The translations under genes were made by a program, and so were the position numbers. Of a stretch of 28,450 bases of DNA, positions 1 to 6,792 are shown one piece after another; within the stretch, counting starts at the first letter, position 1; each line of letters starts with the position of its first letter. Origin of the DNA: Chlorobiota bacterium (GTDB taxonomy: Bacteria; Bacteroidota; Ignavibacteria; Kapaibacteriales; NICIL-2); the NCBI GenBank assembly GCA_003695605.1, contig RFIK01000108.1, forward strand, positions 1-28,450. Reading direction: 5' to 3'. The notes beneath the pieces were generated by a model, which saw only the letters and a program-made list of their open reading frames with translations, had not been told where the DNA came from and ran no database searches.

Positions 1-429
1 GAGCAGCGCTATGAGCGCGAGCCAACACCAGCCGAGATGGCCGAAGAGCTGGAGATGAGCATCACCGAGATCGCAGAGACGATGCGGATGTCCGGACGGC
101 ATCTTTCGATTGATGCGCCCTTTGTCCACGGTGAAGAAAGCCGCTTGCTCGATATCCTCCCGAACGAATCCCAACCGCCGCCCGATGCGGATTTGATCCA
201 CGAGTCTCTCTGCTACGAAATCCATCAAGCGCTCCAAGCGCTGCCCGAGCGGGAGGCAGCGGTCATTCGGTACTACTTTGGCGTCGATGGCTGCCCACAG
301 CTTACGCTCGAAGAGATTGGCGAACGACTTGGACTGACGCGCGAACGGGTGCGACAAATCAAGGAAAAAGCAATTCGACGGCTGCGCCATGCTACACGCT
401 CGAAAGAGCTTCGCACCTATCTAGGCTGA
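1..429 (+). CDS. rpoD: Primary RNA polymerase sigma factor, C-terminal part (5' truncated)
   Basis: The gene is cut by the window edge; the frame is open from base 1, and 142 residues are visible. It is the end of a group 1 sigma-70 factor, which directs RNA polymerase to housekeeping promoters. The first part fits region 3 (PTPAEMAEELEMS and the helices after it). The end is region 4: LPEREAAVIRYYFG is 4.1 and the helix-turn-helix with LTLEEIGERLGLTRERVRQI is 4.2, which reads the upstream promoter element. The tail after KAIRRLRHATRS is short, as in FCB-group housekeeping sigma factors. An alternative sigma factor is less likely because 4.2 matches the RpoD/SigA form closely. The next gene starts 10 bases after the stop. 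Confidence 0.93.
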   Translation, partial: EQRYEREPTPAEMAEELEMSITEIAETMRMSGRHLSIDAPFVHGEESRLLDILPNESQPPPDADLIHESLCYEIHQALQALPEREAAVIRYYFGVDGCPQLTLEEIGERLGLTRERVRQIKEKAIRRLRHATRSKELRTYLG

Positions 430-439
430 GAGAATACCG

Positions 440-862
440 ATGCCATCAACAACTGTGCTCCCTGCCGAACAGCTCTATCGTGAGCTTTATCGGCTTGCAG
501 ACGGTGTGCTCTATCCAAGCGAAACGGATGCGCCTGTGGATGTCCTCCTCTGGGAAGTTAGCGAGCGTGGCGCTCTCACCATTGATGCGCTCGTGGACGC
601 ATTCGGGATCTCCCACCAGCAGGCAATTTCTGAGGTTCCACCAGAGGATTACTTCGAAGGTGTTACTGAGACGTATGACTGGCAAAACGAGGAAGAACGC
701 GCAATGGCTGAACGCTTCCGCAGAATGAAGGAGCTTTTTTTTGCAAATGTTGCAAATCCAAAGCACTACTGGGTCGGGGAACGGAATGTCCACGTTTTCC
801 TCTGGGGACGAACCAGCGACGGCAACTACGTCATCTTGAAAACCGGCATCGTTGAAACGTAG
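440..862 (+). CDS. NuiA-like nuclease A inhibitor family protein
   Basis: This is a 140-residue protein without signal peptide, so it is probably cytoplasmic. It resembles, from memory, the Anabaena nuclease inhibitor NuiA (about 135 residues), which binds the sugar-non-specific nuclease NucA and blocks its Mg site. Shared blocks are LADGVLYPSETDAPVDVLLWE near residues 19-39, an acidic DWQNEEERAMAERF stretch near 80-93, NPKHYWVGE near 106-114, and the extreme C-terminus IVET. In NuiA a Glu in the SES/SET block and the C-terminal Thr reach the nuclease active site; the equivalents here are Glu28 and Thr140. No NucA-type nuclease is in the window. The family assignment is fairly firm; actual inhibitor activity is inferred. 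It sits between the sigma factor and pdhB and may be cotranscribed with both. Confidence 0.8.
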   Translation: MPSTTVLPAEQLYRELYRLADGVLYPSETDAPVDVLLWEVSERGALTIDALVDAFGISHQQAISEVPPEDYFEGVTETYDWQNEEERAMAERFRRMKELFFANVANPKHYWVGERNVHVFLWGRTSDGNYVILKTGIVET

Positions 863-874
863 CTGTTCAGCGCG

Positions 875-1849
875 ATGCCAGTGATGACGTACCTCGAGGC
901 GATACGCGATGCGCTCCGCTATGAAATGCAACGCGACGAGCGCGTTTTCCTCATTGGTGAAGACATTGGAGTTTATGGCGGCGCGTTCAAGGTCACCAAA
1001 GGATTCATCGAGGAATTTGGTCCAGAGCGTGTGATTGATGCACCGATATCAGAGGCTGCAATTATAGGTGCAGCGATTGGAGCAGCTCTCAACGGCATGC
1101 GTCCAGTTGCTGAGATGCAGTTCATGGACTTCATCACGTGCGGGTTCAATCAAATCGTCAATGTTGCAGGGACGACAGCATACCGCTGGGGAATTGGTGT
1201 ACCAATCGTCGTACGCGGACCAAGCGGCGGGGGAGTCGGAGCCAATCCCTTCCACTCTCGGAACCCGGAGAACTGGTTTGTCCACGCAACAGGATTGAAA
1301 GTAGTTTGCCCTGCGTTCCCTGCTGATGCGAAGGGTCTTCTGCTTTCCGCAATCCGCGATGACAACCCCGTTCTCTTCTTCGAGCACAAGGGACTCTATC
1401 GCAAAATCAAGCAGGAAGTGCCGGCTGGTGAGTATACCGTGCCGCTGGGGAAGGCAGCAGTCGTCCGTCCTGGAAGTGATGTAAGTGTCATTGCCTATGG
1501 CTCTGCTGTCCACATGGCGCTCGAGGCTGCCGAAAAGATGGCACGTCGTGGTATTCGTGTCGAGGTAGTTGACGTTCGATCGTTAGTGCCCTTCGATGAG
1601 GATAGCGTTTATGCCAGTGTTCGCAAAACAGGCCGGGTACTTGTCGCACACGAAGCGGTGCTCACGGGTGGCTTTGGTGGAGAGATCGCAGCACGCATTG
1701 CACAGCATTGCTTTGAATGGCTCGATGCACCGATTGTGCGCGTCGCTGCATTCGATTCCCCAACGCCGCTTGCCCCACCACTCGAATCAGCGGTCTTGCC
1801 GAATGCATCCAAAATTCTCGTCGCATTAGAACAACTCCTTGGCTTCTAA
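875..1849 (+). CDS. pdhB: Pyruvate (or branched-chain 2-oxoacid) dehydrogenase E1 component, beta subunit
   Basis: This 324-residue protein has the usual length for E1 beta. With E1 alpha and thiamine diphosphate it decarboxylates a 2-oxoacid and passes the acyl group to lipoyl-E2. Visible hallmarks are GEDIGVYGGAFKVTKGF (28-44), the ThDP-activating Glu60 in APISEAAIIG, the MQFMDFI strand and the HSRNPENWFVHATGLKVV block near 126-143. The C-terminal transketolase domain contains EVVDVRSLVPFD and AHEAVLTGGFGGEIAARI. An internal ATG at 884 is a possible start. No alpha subunit, E2 or E3 gene lies in the window. Pyruvate is the more likely substrate in this group, but branched-chain E1 beta proteins are close and not excluded. 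Confidence 0.88.
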   Translation: MPVMTYLEAIRDALRYEMQRDERVFLIGEDIGVYGGAFKVTKGFIEEFGPERVIDAPISEAAIIGAAIGAALNGMRPVAEMQFMDFITCGFNQIVNVAGTTAYRWGIGVPIVVRGPSGGGVGANPFHSRNPENWFVHATGLKVVCPAFPADAKGLLLSAIRDDNPVLFFEHKGLYRKIKQEVPAGEYTVPLGKAAVVRPGSDVSVIAYGSAVHMALEAAEKMARRGIRVEVVDVRSLVPFDEDSVYASVRKTGRVLVAHEAVLTGGFGGEIAARIAQHCFEWLDAPIVRVAAFDSPTPLAPPLESAVLPNASKILVALEQLLGF

Positions 1850-1856
1850 TGTAGCG

Positions 1857-1864
1857 TATATTCG
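1857..1864 (+). promoter_or_regulatory. Possible -7 element of Bacteroidota type
   Basis: TATATTCG lies 20 bases before the ATG at 1885 and differs from the TAnnTTTG consensus at one base. No TTG is seen at a 19-21 base spacing upstream, so this is a weak call. Confidence 0.35.
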
Positions 1865-1884
1865 CATCTGTTACACGTATCCGT

Positions 1885-2190
1885 ATGCAAAAGTCTATGG
1901 CGAAAGTTCTTTTTTCGATGACCTACGTCATTGATCCCGAACGTCTTCCTGAGTATCGCGAAGTCGTCCGTCGCCTCAAAGGCATCTACGCTGATGAGGG
2001 CATCGAATACTACGTCTTCGAGGGAAAGAATCATGAGTTCACCGAGTTGACCATTTATCCATCGAAAGAAGAGTTCGATTCCAGCGAAGATCGCTTGCTC
2101 GAACGCAACGACTATAGCGACTACATTGAGCGTATCAACCGCATGGCACGGGATGTGCGATATCAGACATTGCATGAAATCGAATTGTAA
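1885..2190 (+). CDS. Small protein of unknown function, predicted ferredoxin-like alpha/beta fold
   Basis: I do not recognise this family with certainty. The 101 residues suggest a beta-alpha-beta-beta-alpha-beta order: strand VLFSMTYVI, a long helix PERLPEYREVVRRLKGIYADEG, strands IEYYVFEG and EFTELTIYPS, an acidic helical stretch with DYSDYIERINRMARDV, and a final strand RYQTLHEI. This pattern resembles dimeric alpha/beta-barrel proteins such as ABM-like or NIPSNAP-like domains. It has no signal peptide, membrane segment or obvious catalytic motif. ATG 1897 (MAKVLFSM) is an equally good start. The 35-base gap after pdhB carries a possible promoter. Confidence 0.62.
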   Translation: MQKSMAKVLFSMTYVIDPERLPEYREVVRRLKGIYADEGIEYYVFEGKNHEFTELTIYPSKEEFDSSEDRLLERNDYSDYIERINRMARDVRYQTLHEIEL

Positions 2191-2222
2191 GACTACTGGC
2201 CTCCGGTCGTGGAGAAATCGTC

Positions 2223-3215
2223 GTGGCGCGACTGAGTTCAGCTATTGCACTGAGTGCAGGAATAGTAGCTGCTCTTCTGCTGAGTAGTTGTCGAGCGCTC
2301 CGGCCTGCATTGCACCAGCCACGCACCGAGGCTTCGTCGCGCACAGAGCCACCCACCCCTCCTCGCAATGATTCAGCGAGTAGTACTGAACGGCACCGAC
2401 TTTTACCTCTTCGGGCGTACCTGGATGAGCTTTCGCAGCGTCAAGCCGCAATTGAATCGCGTCTTGATACGATTGCTCGGGATATCGGACATCTACGACA
2501 CTCGTATGAGGAGCTTGCACGGCGTACTGGTGCACTGCAAACGAAGACGCAACGCCCTGCGGAGGATACTATCGTCGCAGGTTCAGCGTCTTCTCCGACA
2601 GCAGTGCACGATCGTCCCAGTCCTCTTCCTCCTCTCCGCTCGAACCCAGGCGTGATTCTCCCCGATAATGCTTCTGCACTGACATCGGGGAACAACAGTC
2701 CACCGCCGAAATCCCCACCCCGAAAGGTGCGGACATCTCGGATCACGAAAATTCCCAATGGTGCACCTGCAAGCACGCAGCAGGATGTCCCTCCAGCGCG
2801 GAATCTGCGACGCGCATCATCTCTTGGAACACCAGTGGAGCAAAAGTTGCTGTTAGATAGTGCGATTGTTGCGCTTCGAGCGGGACGGCATGCCGACGCT
2901 ATAGCTCAGCTCTCCAAGCTCCTCGAGCATGACCCACCCCGCAAGGGTGAGTACTACTACTGGCGTGCAGTTGCCTACTACCAAATGCAGCAACGTGATC
3001 GAGCACACCGAGATGCAGAAGCTGCATGGCAACTTCTTCGATCGAGCAATTCACCCCGCCGACCAGATGTGCTCTACCTCCTTGCGGTACTCTCTGCAGA
3101 GCAAGGGGAGCGCGACCGCGCACGCCAGCACCTCCAGTCCCTCATCGAATCGTTTCCCTCCAGCGACGCGGCAATCCTTGCACGCCGCAAGCTCCAGCAA
3201 ATGGCTGTAAAATAA
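2223..3215 (+). CDS. Outer-membrane or periplasmic lipoprotein with coiled coil and C-terminal TPR repeats (CpoB/YbgF-like layout)
   Basis: The start is GTG; the next residues form a type II signal peptide ending in LLLSS-Cys23, so the mature protein is probably lipid-anchored. Residues about 61-107 are a heptad-rich coiled coil (YLDELSQRQAAIESRLDTIA and on). A long Pro/Ser/Thr-rich, low-complexity linker runs to about 205. The C-terminal 120 residues carry TPR-like helices: AGRHADAIAQLSKLLEHDPP, YYWRAVAYYQMQQRDRA and DVLYLLAVLSAEQGERDRA. The order coiled coil, linker, TPR recalls CpoB/YbgF, which coordinates cell-envelope work with the Tol system, but no tol/pal genes are next to it and the linker is not similar. 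Role unknown; envelope location is well supported. Confidence 0.75.
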   Translation: MARLSSAIALSAGIVAALLLSSCRALRPALHQPRTEASSRTEPPTPPRNDSASSTERHRLLPLRAYLDELSQRQAAIESRLDTIARDIGHLRHSYEELARRTGALQTKTQRPAEDTIVAGSASSPTAVHDRPSPLPPLRSNPGVILPDNASALTSGNNSPPPKSPPRKVRTSRITKIPNGAPASTQQDVPPARNLRRASSLGTPVEQKLLLDSAIVALRAGRHADAIAQLSKLLEHDPPRKGEYYYWRAVAYYQMQQRDRAHRDAEAAWQLLRSSNSPRRPDVLYLLAVLSAEQGERDRARQHLQSLIESFPSSDAAILARRKLQQMAVK

Positions 3216-3219
3216 TCAT

Positions 3220-3250
3220 CCCTTCCGAGCCAGTTTGTGTCTCGGAAGGG
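3220..3250 (-). terminator. Perfect 10-bp inverted repeat, probable terminator of the minus-strand rpsT-tRNA unit
   Basis: CCCTTCCGAG (3220-3229) pairs perfectly with CTCGGAAGGG (3241-3250) across an 11-base loop. On the minus strand the stem is followed by ATGATTATTTTA, an imperfect T-rich tail; on the + strand no T run follows. It would end transcripts coming from rpsT and the tRNA. Confidence 0.5.
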
Positions 3251-3266
3251 ACGAGCATGTGTAGGA

Positions 3267-3289
3267 GGTGGAGCTGCGCTCCCCTTTTT
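3267..3289 (+). terminator. Probable terminator of the + strand unit ending at 3215
   Basis: Short GC hairpin GGAGC (3270-3274), loop TGC, GCTCC (3278-3282), then CC and five T (3285-3289). It lies just before the 3' end of the convergent tRNA gene. Confidence 0.5.
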
Positions 3290-3294
3290 GTCTG

Positions 3295-3368
3295 CGCACC
3301 CGTAGGGATTCGAACCCCAAACCTTCTGATCCGTAGTCAGATGCTCTATCCAATTGAGCTACGGGTGC
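3295..3368 (-). tRNA. tRNA-Arg (anticodon ACG)
   Basis: A complete cloverleaf reads on the minus strand. The acceptor stem is GCACCCG/CGGGTGC, the D arm GCTC-AATTGGATA-GAGC, the anticodon stem TCTGA/TCAGA with loop CTACGGA, and the T arm TGGGG-TTCGAAT-CCCTA. Anticodon ACG is expected to be edited to ICG by TadA and to read CGU, CGC and CGA. The discriminator is G (base 3295) and the CCA end is not encoded (CAGA follows). It lies 12 bases after rpsT and is probably on the same transcript. Confidence 0.96.
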
Positions 3369-3380
3369 AGAAAACTGTCT

Positions 3381-3653
3381 TTACGCTGCTGGTGGGGCAG
3401 CAAAGTGTTTGTTGACAAATCGCGCGAGAGCTGACTTGCGATTCGCGGCAGTATTACGGTGAATGACGCCACGCGCAGCGCTGCGATCGATGATCTTGGC
3501 TGCATCGTGAAGAAGCCGTTCAGCCTCTTCCAGCGTAGTAGCTCTGCGGACTGCTTTCGTTGCCCGCTTGATGAGCCACTTCCACTGGCGGTTGTATTGA
3601 TTGCGTTTTTGCGATTGTCGGATGCGCTTGCGCGCAGATTTATGATGTGCCAT
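3381..3653 (-). CDS. rpsT: 30S ribosomal protein S20
   Basis: The 90-residue product is of normal length. It begins MAHHKSARKRIRQSQKRNQYN, typical of S20, and is very basic. S20 binds 16S rRNA early in 30S assembly through three long helices; the matching blocks are the Arg/Lys-rich first helix, the middle helix with LEEAERLLHDAAKIIDRSAA, and the end RGVIHRNTAANRKSALARFV. The start is ATG with a leader of about 20 bases after a good -7 element. It is divergent from mgtE; the 110-base gap between the two starts holds both promoters. Besides the tRNA, it is the only minus-strand gene in the window. Confidence 0.97.
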   Translation of the reverse strand: MAHHKSARKRIRQSQKRNQYNRQWKWLIKRATKAVRRATTLEEAERLLHDAAKIIDRSAARGVIHRNTAANRKSALARFVNKHFAAPPAA

Positions 3654-3679
3654 TTGTATGCTAGCAATCGTTCGAAACG

Positions 3680-3687
3680 CAAATTTA
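3680..3687 (-). promoter_or_regulatory. rpsT -7 element (TAAATTTG)
   Basis: On the minus strand TAAATTTG matches the Bacteroidota TAnnTTTG consensus exactly and is followed by C. It lies 26 bases before the rpsT ATG. No TTG stands at the usual -33 distance. Confidence 0.6.
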
Positions 3688-3731
3688 CAGAAACGATAGG
3701 AAATTTACGCCCCACAACTCGGGGGCAGGTC

Positions 3732-3739
3732 TATTTTTG
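3732..3739 (+). promoter_or_regulatory. mgtE -7 element (TATTTTTG)
   Basis: TATTTTTG followed by C matches TAnnTTTG and lies 24 bases before the mgtE ATG at 3764. A TTG codon inside this element would be an in-frame upstream start, but the promoter makes that start unlikely. The leader left is about 20 bases, too short for an M-box riboswitch. Confidence 0.6.
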
Positions 3740-3763
3740 CAACGAAAGTTTCGTCCTACGGTG

Positions 3764-5143
3764 ATGCTCAAAGAACTGCTTCTTCCAGAGATCCACGATT
3801 TGATCGAACAGCGCGAGTGGTCGCTGCTGCGGGAGGTGCTTCAATCGTGGTCGCCAGCAGAAATTGCCGAACTGATGCTGAGCATTCCGAAAGCAGAACG
3901 GGTCTTGCTCTACCGTGCACTTCCACAAGACGTAGCACATGAAGTGTTCGCCTACCTTGAGCCAGACCAACAAGTCAATCTGCTCCGTGAATTGACCGAT
4001 AGCGAAACGCGGCAACTGCTTGCAGCACTCTCGCCCGATGACCGTACTGCACTCCTTTCAGAGCTACCTGGGCACGTGACCAATCGGCTGCTTACGTTAC
4101 TCGATCCGGACGATCTCCGCGAAGCGCGGTGGTTGCTTGGCTATCCTGAGGAAAGTGTCGGGCGGCTAATGACGCCCGATTTTCTTGCTCTTCAGCCCAG
4201 GTGGACAGTCGCCGATGCTCTCAACTACATCCGTCAACACGGCAACGATAGCGAAACACTCAATCGGCTCTACGTCTGTGATCAGAACGGGCGGTTGCTC
4301 GGTGCCGTTCGGCTTCGGACGCTCATTTTAGCCGATCCAACAGCGACAGTCGGCGAATTGATGGAAGATACTCCTCGCCTTTCTGCCTTCGATGATCAAG
4401 AAGCCGCCGTCCGCATGATGGAAAAGTTCGACCTCTCTGTGCTTCCGGTTGTTGACTCTAACGGCATTCTCGTCGGCATCGTCACGTTCGATGACGTCCT
4501 CGACGTTGCGGAGGAAGAAGCCACCGAAGATATCCAGAAACTCGGTGGGATGGAGGCGCTTGACATCAGCTATCGCGCGACGCCAGTCACCGTGCTCATT
4601 CGGAAGCGTGCGGGGTGGCTGACAGCACTGATGCTCAGCGAGATGCTCACGACGACAGCACTATCGTTCTTCGAAAAGGAGATCGAAAAAGCAGTTGTGC
4701 TTGTCCTTTTCCTGCCACTGGTGATTTCCTCTGGAGGAAACTCTGGTTCGCAGGCAGCAACATTGATTACGCGTGCATTAGCGCTTCAAGAGATCTCGTT
4801 CCGTGACTGGTGGCTTGTGCTTCGGCGCGAGCTCTTCTCTGGACTTGCTCTCGGCAGCATTCTCGGATTACTTGGTTTCCTCCGGATCGAGTTGTGGACA
4901 TTGCTGTTCGGCCATATTTATGGCGAGCATCATCTGCTTATCGCGCTAACTGTTGGTTTTGGTCTCATTGGAATCGTACTCTGGGGAACGACAATCGGTG
5001 CGATGCTGCCGTTGCTGCTCTATCGGCTTGGGTTCGACCCAGCAACATCTTCAGCACCGTTTATCGCAACGTTAGTGGACGTAAGCGGAATCATCATCTA
5101 CTTCGTTGTTGCCATGCTCATACTCGGTGGAACGTTGCTATGA
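3764..5143 (+). CDS. mgtE: Magnesium transporter MgtE
   Basis: The product is 459 residues from ATG 3764, normal for MgtE, a dimeric Mg2+ channel of the inner membrane gated by cytosolic Mg2+. Residues 1-130 are the helical N domain with repeats of the LPQDVAHEVFAYL kind. Residues about 137-255 are two CBS domains (MTPDFLALQPRWTVADAL; LSVLPVVDSNGILVGIVTFDDVLDV). A plug helix follows (about 268-288), then five membrane segments. The pore signature GGNSGSQAATL is at 324-334, and Asp439 in ATLVDVSG matches the ion-selecting Asp of the Thermus protein. The stop overlaps the murQ start as ATGA. Some MgtE proteins carry Co2+ as well. Confidence 0.95.
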   Translation: MLKELLLPEIHDLIEQREWSLLREVLQSWSPAEIAELMLSIPKAERVLLYRALPQDVAHEVFAYLEPDQQVNLLRELTDSETRQLLAALSPDDRTALLSELPGHVTNRLLTLLDPDDLREARWLLGYPEESVGRLMTPDFLALQPRWTVADALNYIRQHGNDSETLNRLYVCDQNGRLLGAVRLRTLILADPTATVGELMEDTPRLSAFDDQEAAVRMMEKFDLSVLPVVDSNGILVGIVTFDDVLDVAEEEATEDIQKLGGMEALDISYRATPVTVLIRKRAGWLTALMLSEMLTTTALSFFEKEIEKAVVLVLFLPLVISSGGNSGSQAATLITRALALQEISFRDWWLVLRRELFSGLALGSILGLLGFLRIELWTLLFGHIYGEHHLLIALTVGFGLIGIVLWGTTIGAMLPLLLYRLGFDPATSSAPFIATLVDVSGIIIYFVVAMLILGGTLL

Positions 5144-6078
5144 ATCGCGCACTGTTTGAGCAAATCCGTCATCTCCGCACTGAACAGCCTAACCCTGCGT
5201 CAGCAGCGATGGATGCTATGGCTACCGAAGATTTCCTCCGCATGATGAACGAGGAAGACCAGAAGGTGGCACTGGCTGTTCGTGAGGAAATCCCCCAGAT
5301 TGCAGCTGCTGCAGAGGCAATTGCTCGCGCAGTTGGTAGCGGTGGACGGTTGCTCTACATTGGCGCAGGAACAAGCGGAAGGCTCGGCATCATGGATGCT
5401 GCTGAATGCCCCCCAACGTTTGGGGTGCCACCGACGATGGTCCGTGGCATCATTGCTGGTGGTCCGCAAGCAGTCTTTGCTGCACAAGAGGGTGCCGAAG
5501 ATGATCCCACTGCTGGCGCAGAAGCGTTGGCTGCCGAAGGTGTTAGCATGTGCGACGTCGTGTGCGGTATTAGTGCTTCGGGACGGACACCGTTTGTCCT
5601 CGGTGCCTTGGAATACGCTAAAGCGTTTGGTGCAGTAACCGTGCTCGTTACCACCAACGACCGACGTCAAGTGGAACAGTTCTGCCCATCTGCCGACATC
5701 ATCATTGCTCCGAATGTAGGTCCAGAGATCATCGCTGGCTCGACACGGCTCAAATCGGGGACAGCACAGAAGTTGGTGCTCAACATGCTCTCGACTGCAG
5801 CAATGGTTCGCATTGGCAAAACGTACGGCAACATCATGGTGGACGTCCAGCCGCTCAGTGCAAAGCTTCGCGAGCGAGCATGTGGTATCGTGATGCGGAT
5901 CGCAAGCGTTGACTATGACGTTGCTGCCGCGACGCTCCAGCAAGCTGGAGGAAACGTCAAAGCAGCTCTGGTAATGCTACTTGCAGGGTGCGATGCATCA
6001 CGTGCTCACGCGCTTCTGCGTGCAGCGGGAGGCAGCGTGCGCAAGGCGTTGCACTTGCATAATGGAGCAAAGACCTAA
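5140..6078 (+). CDS. murQ: N-acetylmuramic acid 6-phosphate etherase
   Basis: This 312-residue enzyme is cytoplasmic. It splits the lactyl ether of MurNAc-6-phosphate to give GlcNAc-6-phosphate and lactate in cell-wall recycling. It has the SIS sugar-phosphate domain: IGAGTSGRLGIMDAAECPPT (74-93) with the catalytic Glu89, GAEDD with Glu120, ISASGRTPFVLGAL, and the family signature STRLKSGTAQKLVLNMLST near 206-224. The C-terminal helical part is complete. The ATG is chosen because it overlaps the mgtE stop (ATGA); longer forms would run deep into mgtE. No MurNAc PTS transporter, anhydro-MurNAc kinase or muropeptide gene is beside it, so its substrate supply cannot be seen here. Confidence 0.95.
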   Translation: MNRALFEQIRHLRTEQPNPASAAMDAMATEDFLRMMNEEDQKVALAVREEIPQIAAAAEAIARAVGSGGRLLYIGAGTSGRLGIMDAAECPPTFGVPPTMVRGIIAGGPQAVFAAQEGAEDDPTAGAEALAAEGVSMCDVVCGISASGRTPFVLGALEYAKAFGAVTVLVTTNDRRQVEQFCPSADIIIAPNVGPEIIAGSTRLKSGTAQKLVLNMLSTAAMVRIGKTYGNIMVDVQPLSAKLRERACGIVMRIASVDYDVAAATLQQAGGNVKAALVMLLAGCDASRAHALLRAAGGSVRKALHLHNGAKT

Positions 6079-6104
6079 TCGTCTTGCGCGTTTGGTTCAA
6101 TTGC

Positions 6105-6764
6105 ATGAGCGATTCGATGGAATTCATTGTCGCAGCGGCGGATGTTCTTTTGCATTTGGATCGCCACATTGCAGACCTTGTCACATGGAGCGGTGGCTGG
6201 GTGTACGTGGTGTTGTTCCTGGTGATTTTTGCAGAGACAGGGCTTGTTGTGACTCCGTTTTTACCAGGTGATTCGCTACTGTTCGCTGTTGGCTCGCTCT
6301 GTGCGCTTGGGGTGCTGAGTTTGGAGATGGTGGTCTCAGTCCTCACAGGTGCTGCAATTATCGGGGATGCGGTCAATTATGCGATCGGACGGCGCTTCGG
6401 CAGCTATATCGTAGAACATCCCCGATGGCAGCGCTGGATTCGCCGGGAACACTTGGATCGAACGCATGCATTCTACGAGCGGCATGGGGGGAAAACTATC
6501 GTGCTGGCACGCTTTGTCCCGATTATCCGCACCTTTGCGCCGTTCATTGCAGGGCTGGGTGCAATGACCTACCGCCGCTTTGCGATATTCAACGTCAGTG
6601 GTGCGGTGGTCTGGGTTTTCAGTTTTTCGATGTTGGGGTACCTCTTCGGGAACGTAACGGCGGTCAAAGAGAACTTTTCGCTCGTCATCGTTGCAATCAT
6701 TGCTATTTCGATGCTGCCAGCAGTGGTCGAATACATCCGCCAGCGACGTACTGCGCTGGATTAG
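6105..6764 (+). CDS. DedA-family (SNARE-associated/VTT) inner-membrane protein
   Basis: The 219-residue membrane protein has the DedA/VTT marks: the re-entrant block FAETGLVVTPFLPGDSLLFA near residues 49-68 with the conserved E and PGD, and the second block GGKTIVLARFVPIIRTFAPF followed by AGLGAMTYRRF. DedA proteins are linked to lipid carrier and phospholipid flipping and to membrane energy balance. In the family the acidic and Arg residues kept here are needed. ATG 6105 and ATG 6117 (MEFIV) are both possible; an earlier TTG at 6084 is less likely. It follows murQ by 26 bases in a run of unrelated genes. Confidence 0.88.
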   Translation: MSDSMEFIVAAADVLLHLDRHIADLVTWSGGWVYVVLFLVIFAETGLVVTPFLPGDSLLFAVGSLCALGVLSLEMVVSVLTGAAIIGDAVNYAIGRRFGSYIVEHPRWQRWIRREHLDRTHAFYERHGGKTIVLARFVPIIRTFAPFIAGLGAMTYRRFAIFNVSGAVVWVFSFSMLGYLFGNVTAVKENFSLVIVAIIAISMLPAVVEYIRQRRTALD

Positions 6765-6792
6765 TCGGCTTGTTCCATCGTTTTGGAAGTCC

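Noticed and set aside
446..931. Long minus-strand open frame over the NuiA-like gene
   Set aside because: Its product is Cys/His-rich with no family pattern, while the + strand frame matches a known family to the last residue.
3737..3763. Upstream TTG start for mgtE
   Set aside because: It lies inside the -7 promoter element, and the protein family starts near the ATG at 3764.
3740..3763. M-box riboswitch before mgtE
   Set aside because: The leader is about 20 bases, far too short.
5200..5943. Long minus-strand open frame over murQ
   Set aside because: Low-complexity, Cys/His/Asn-rich product; murQ covers the same bases with full catalytic motifs.
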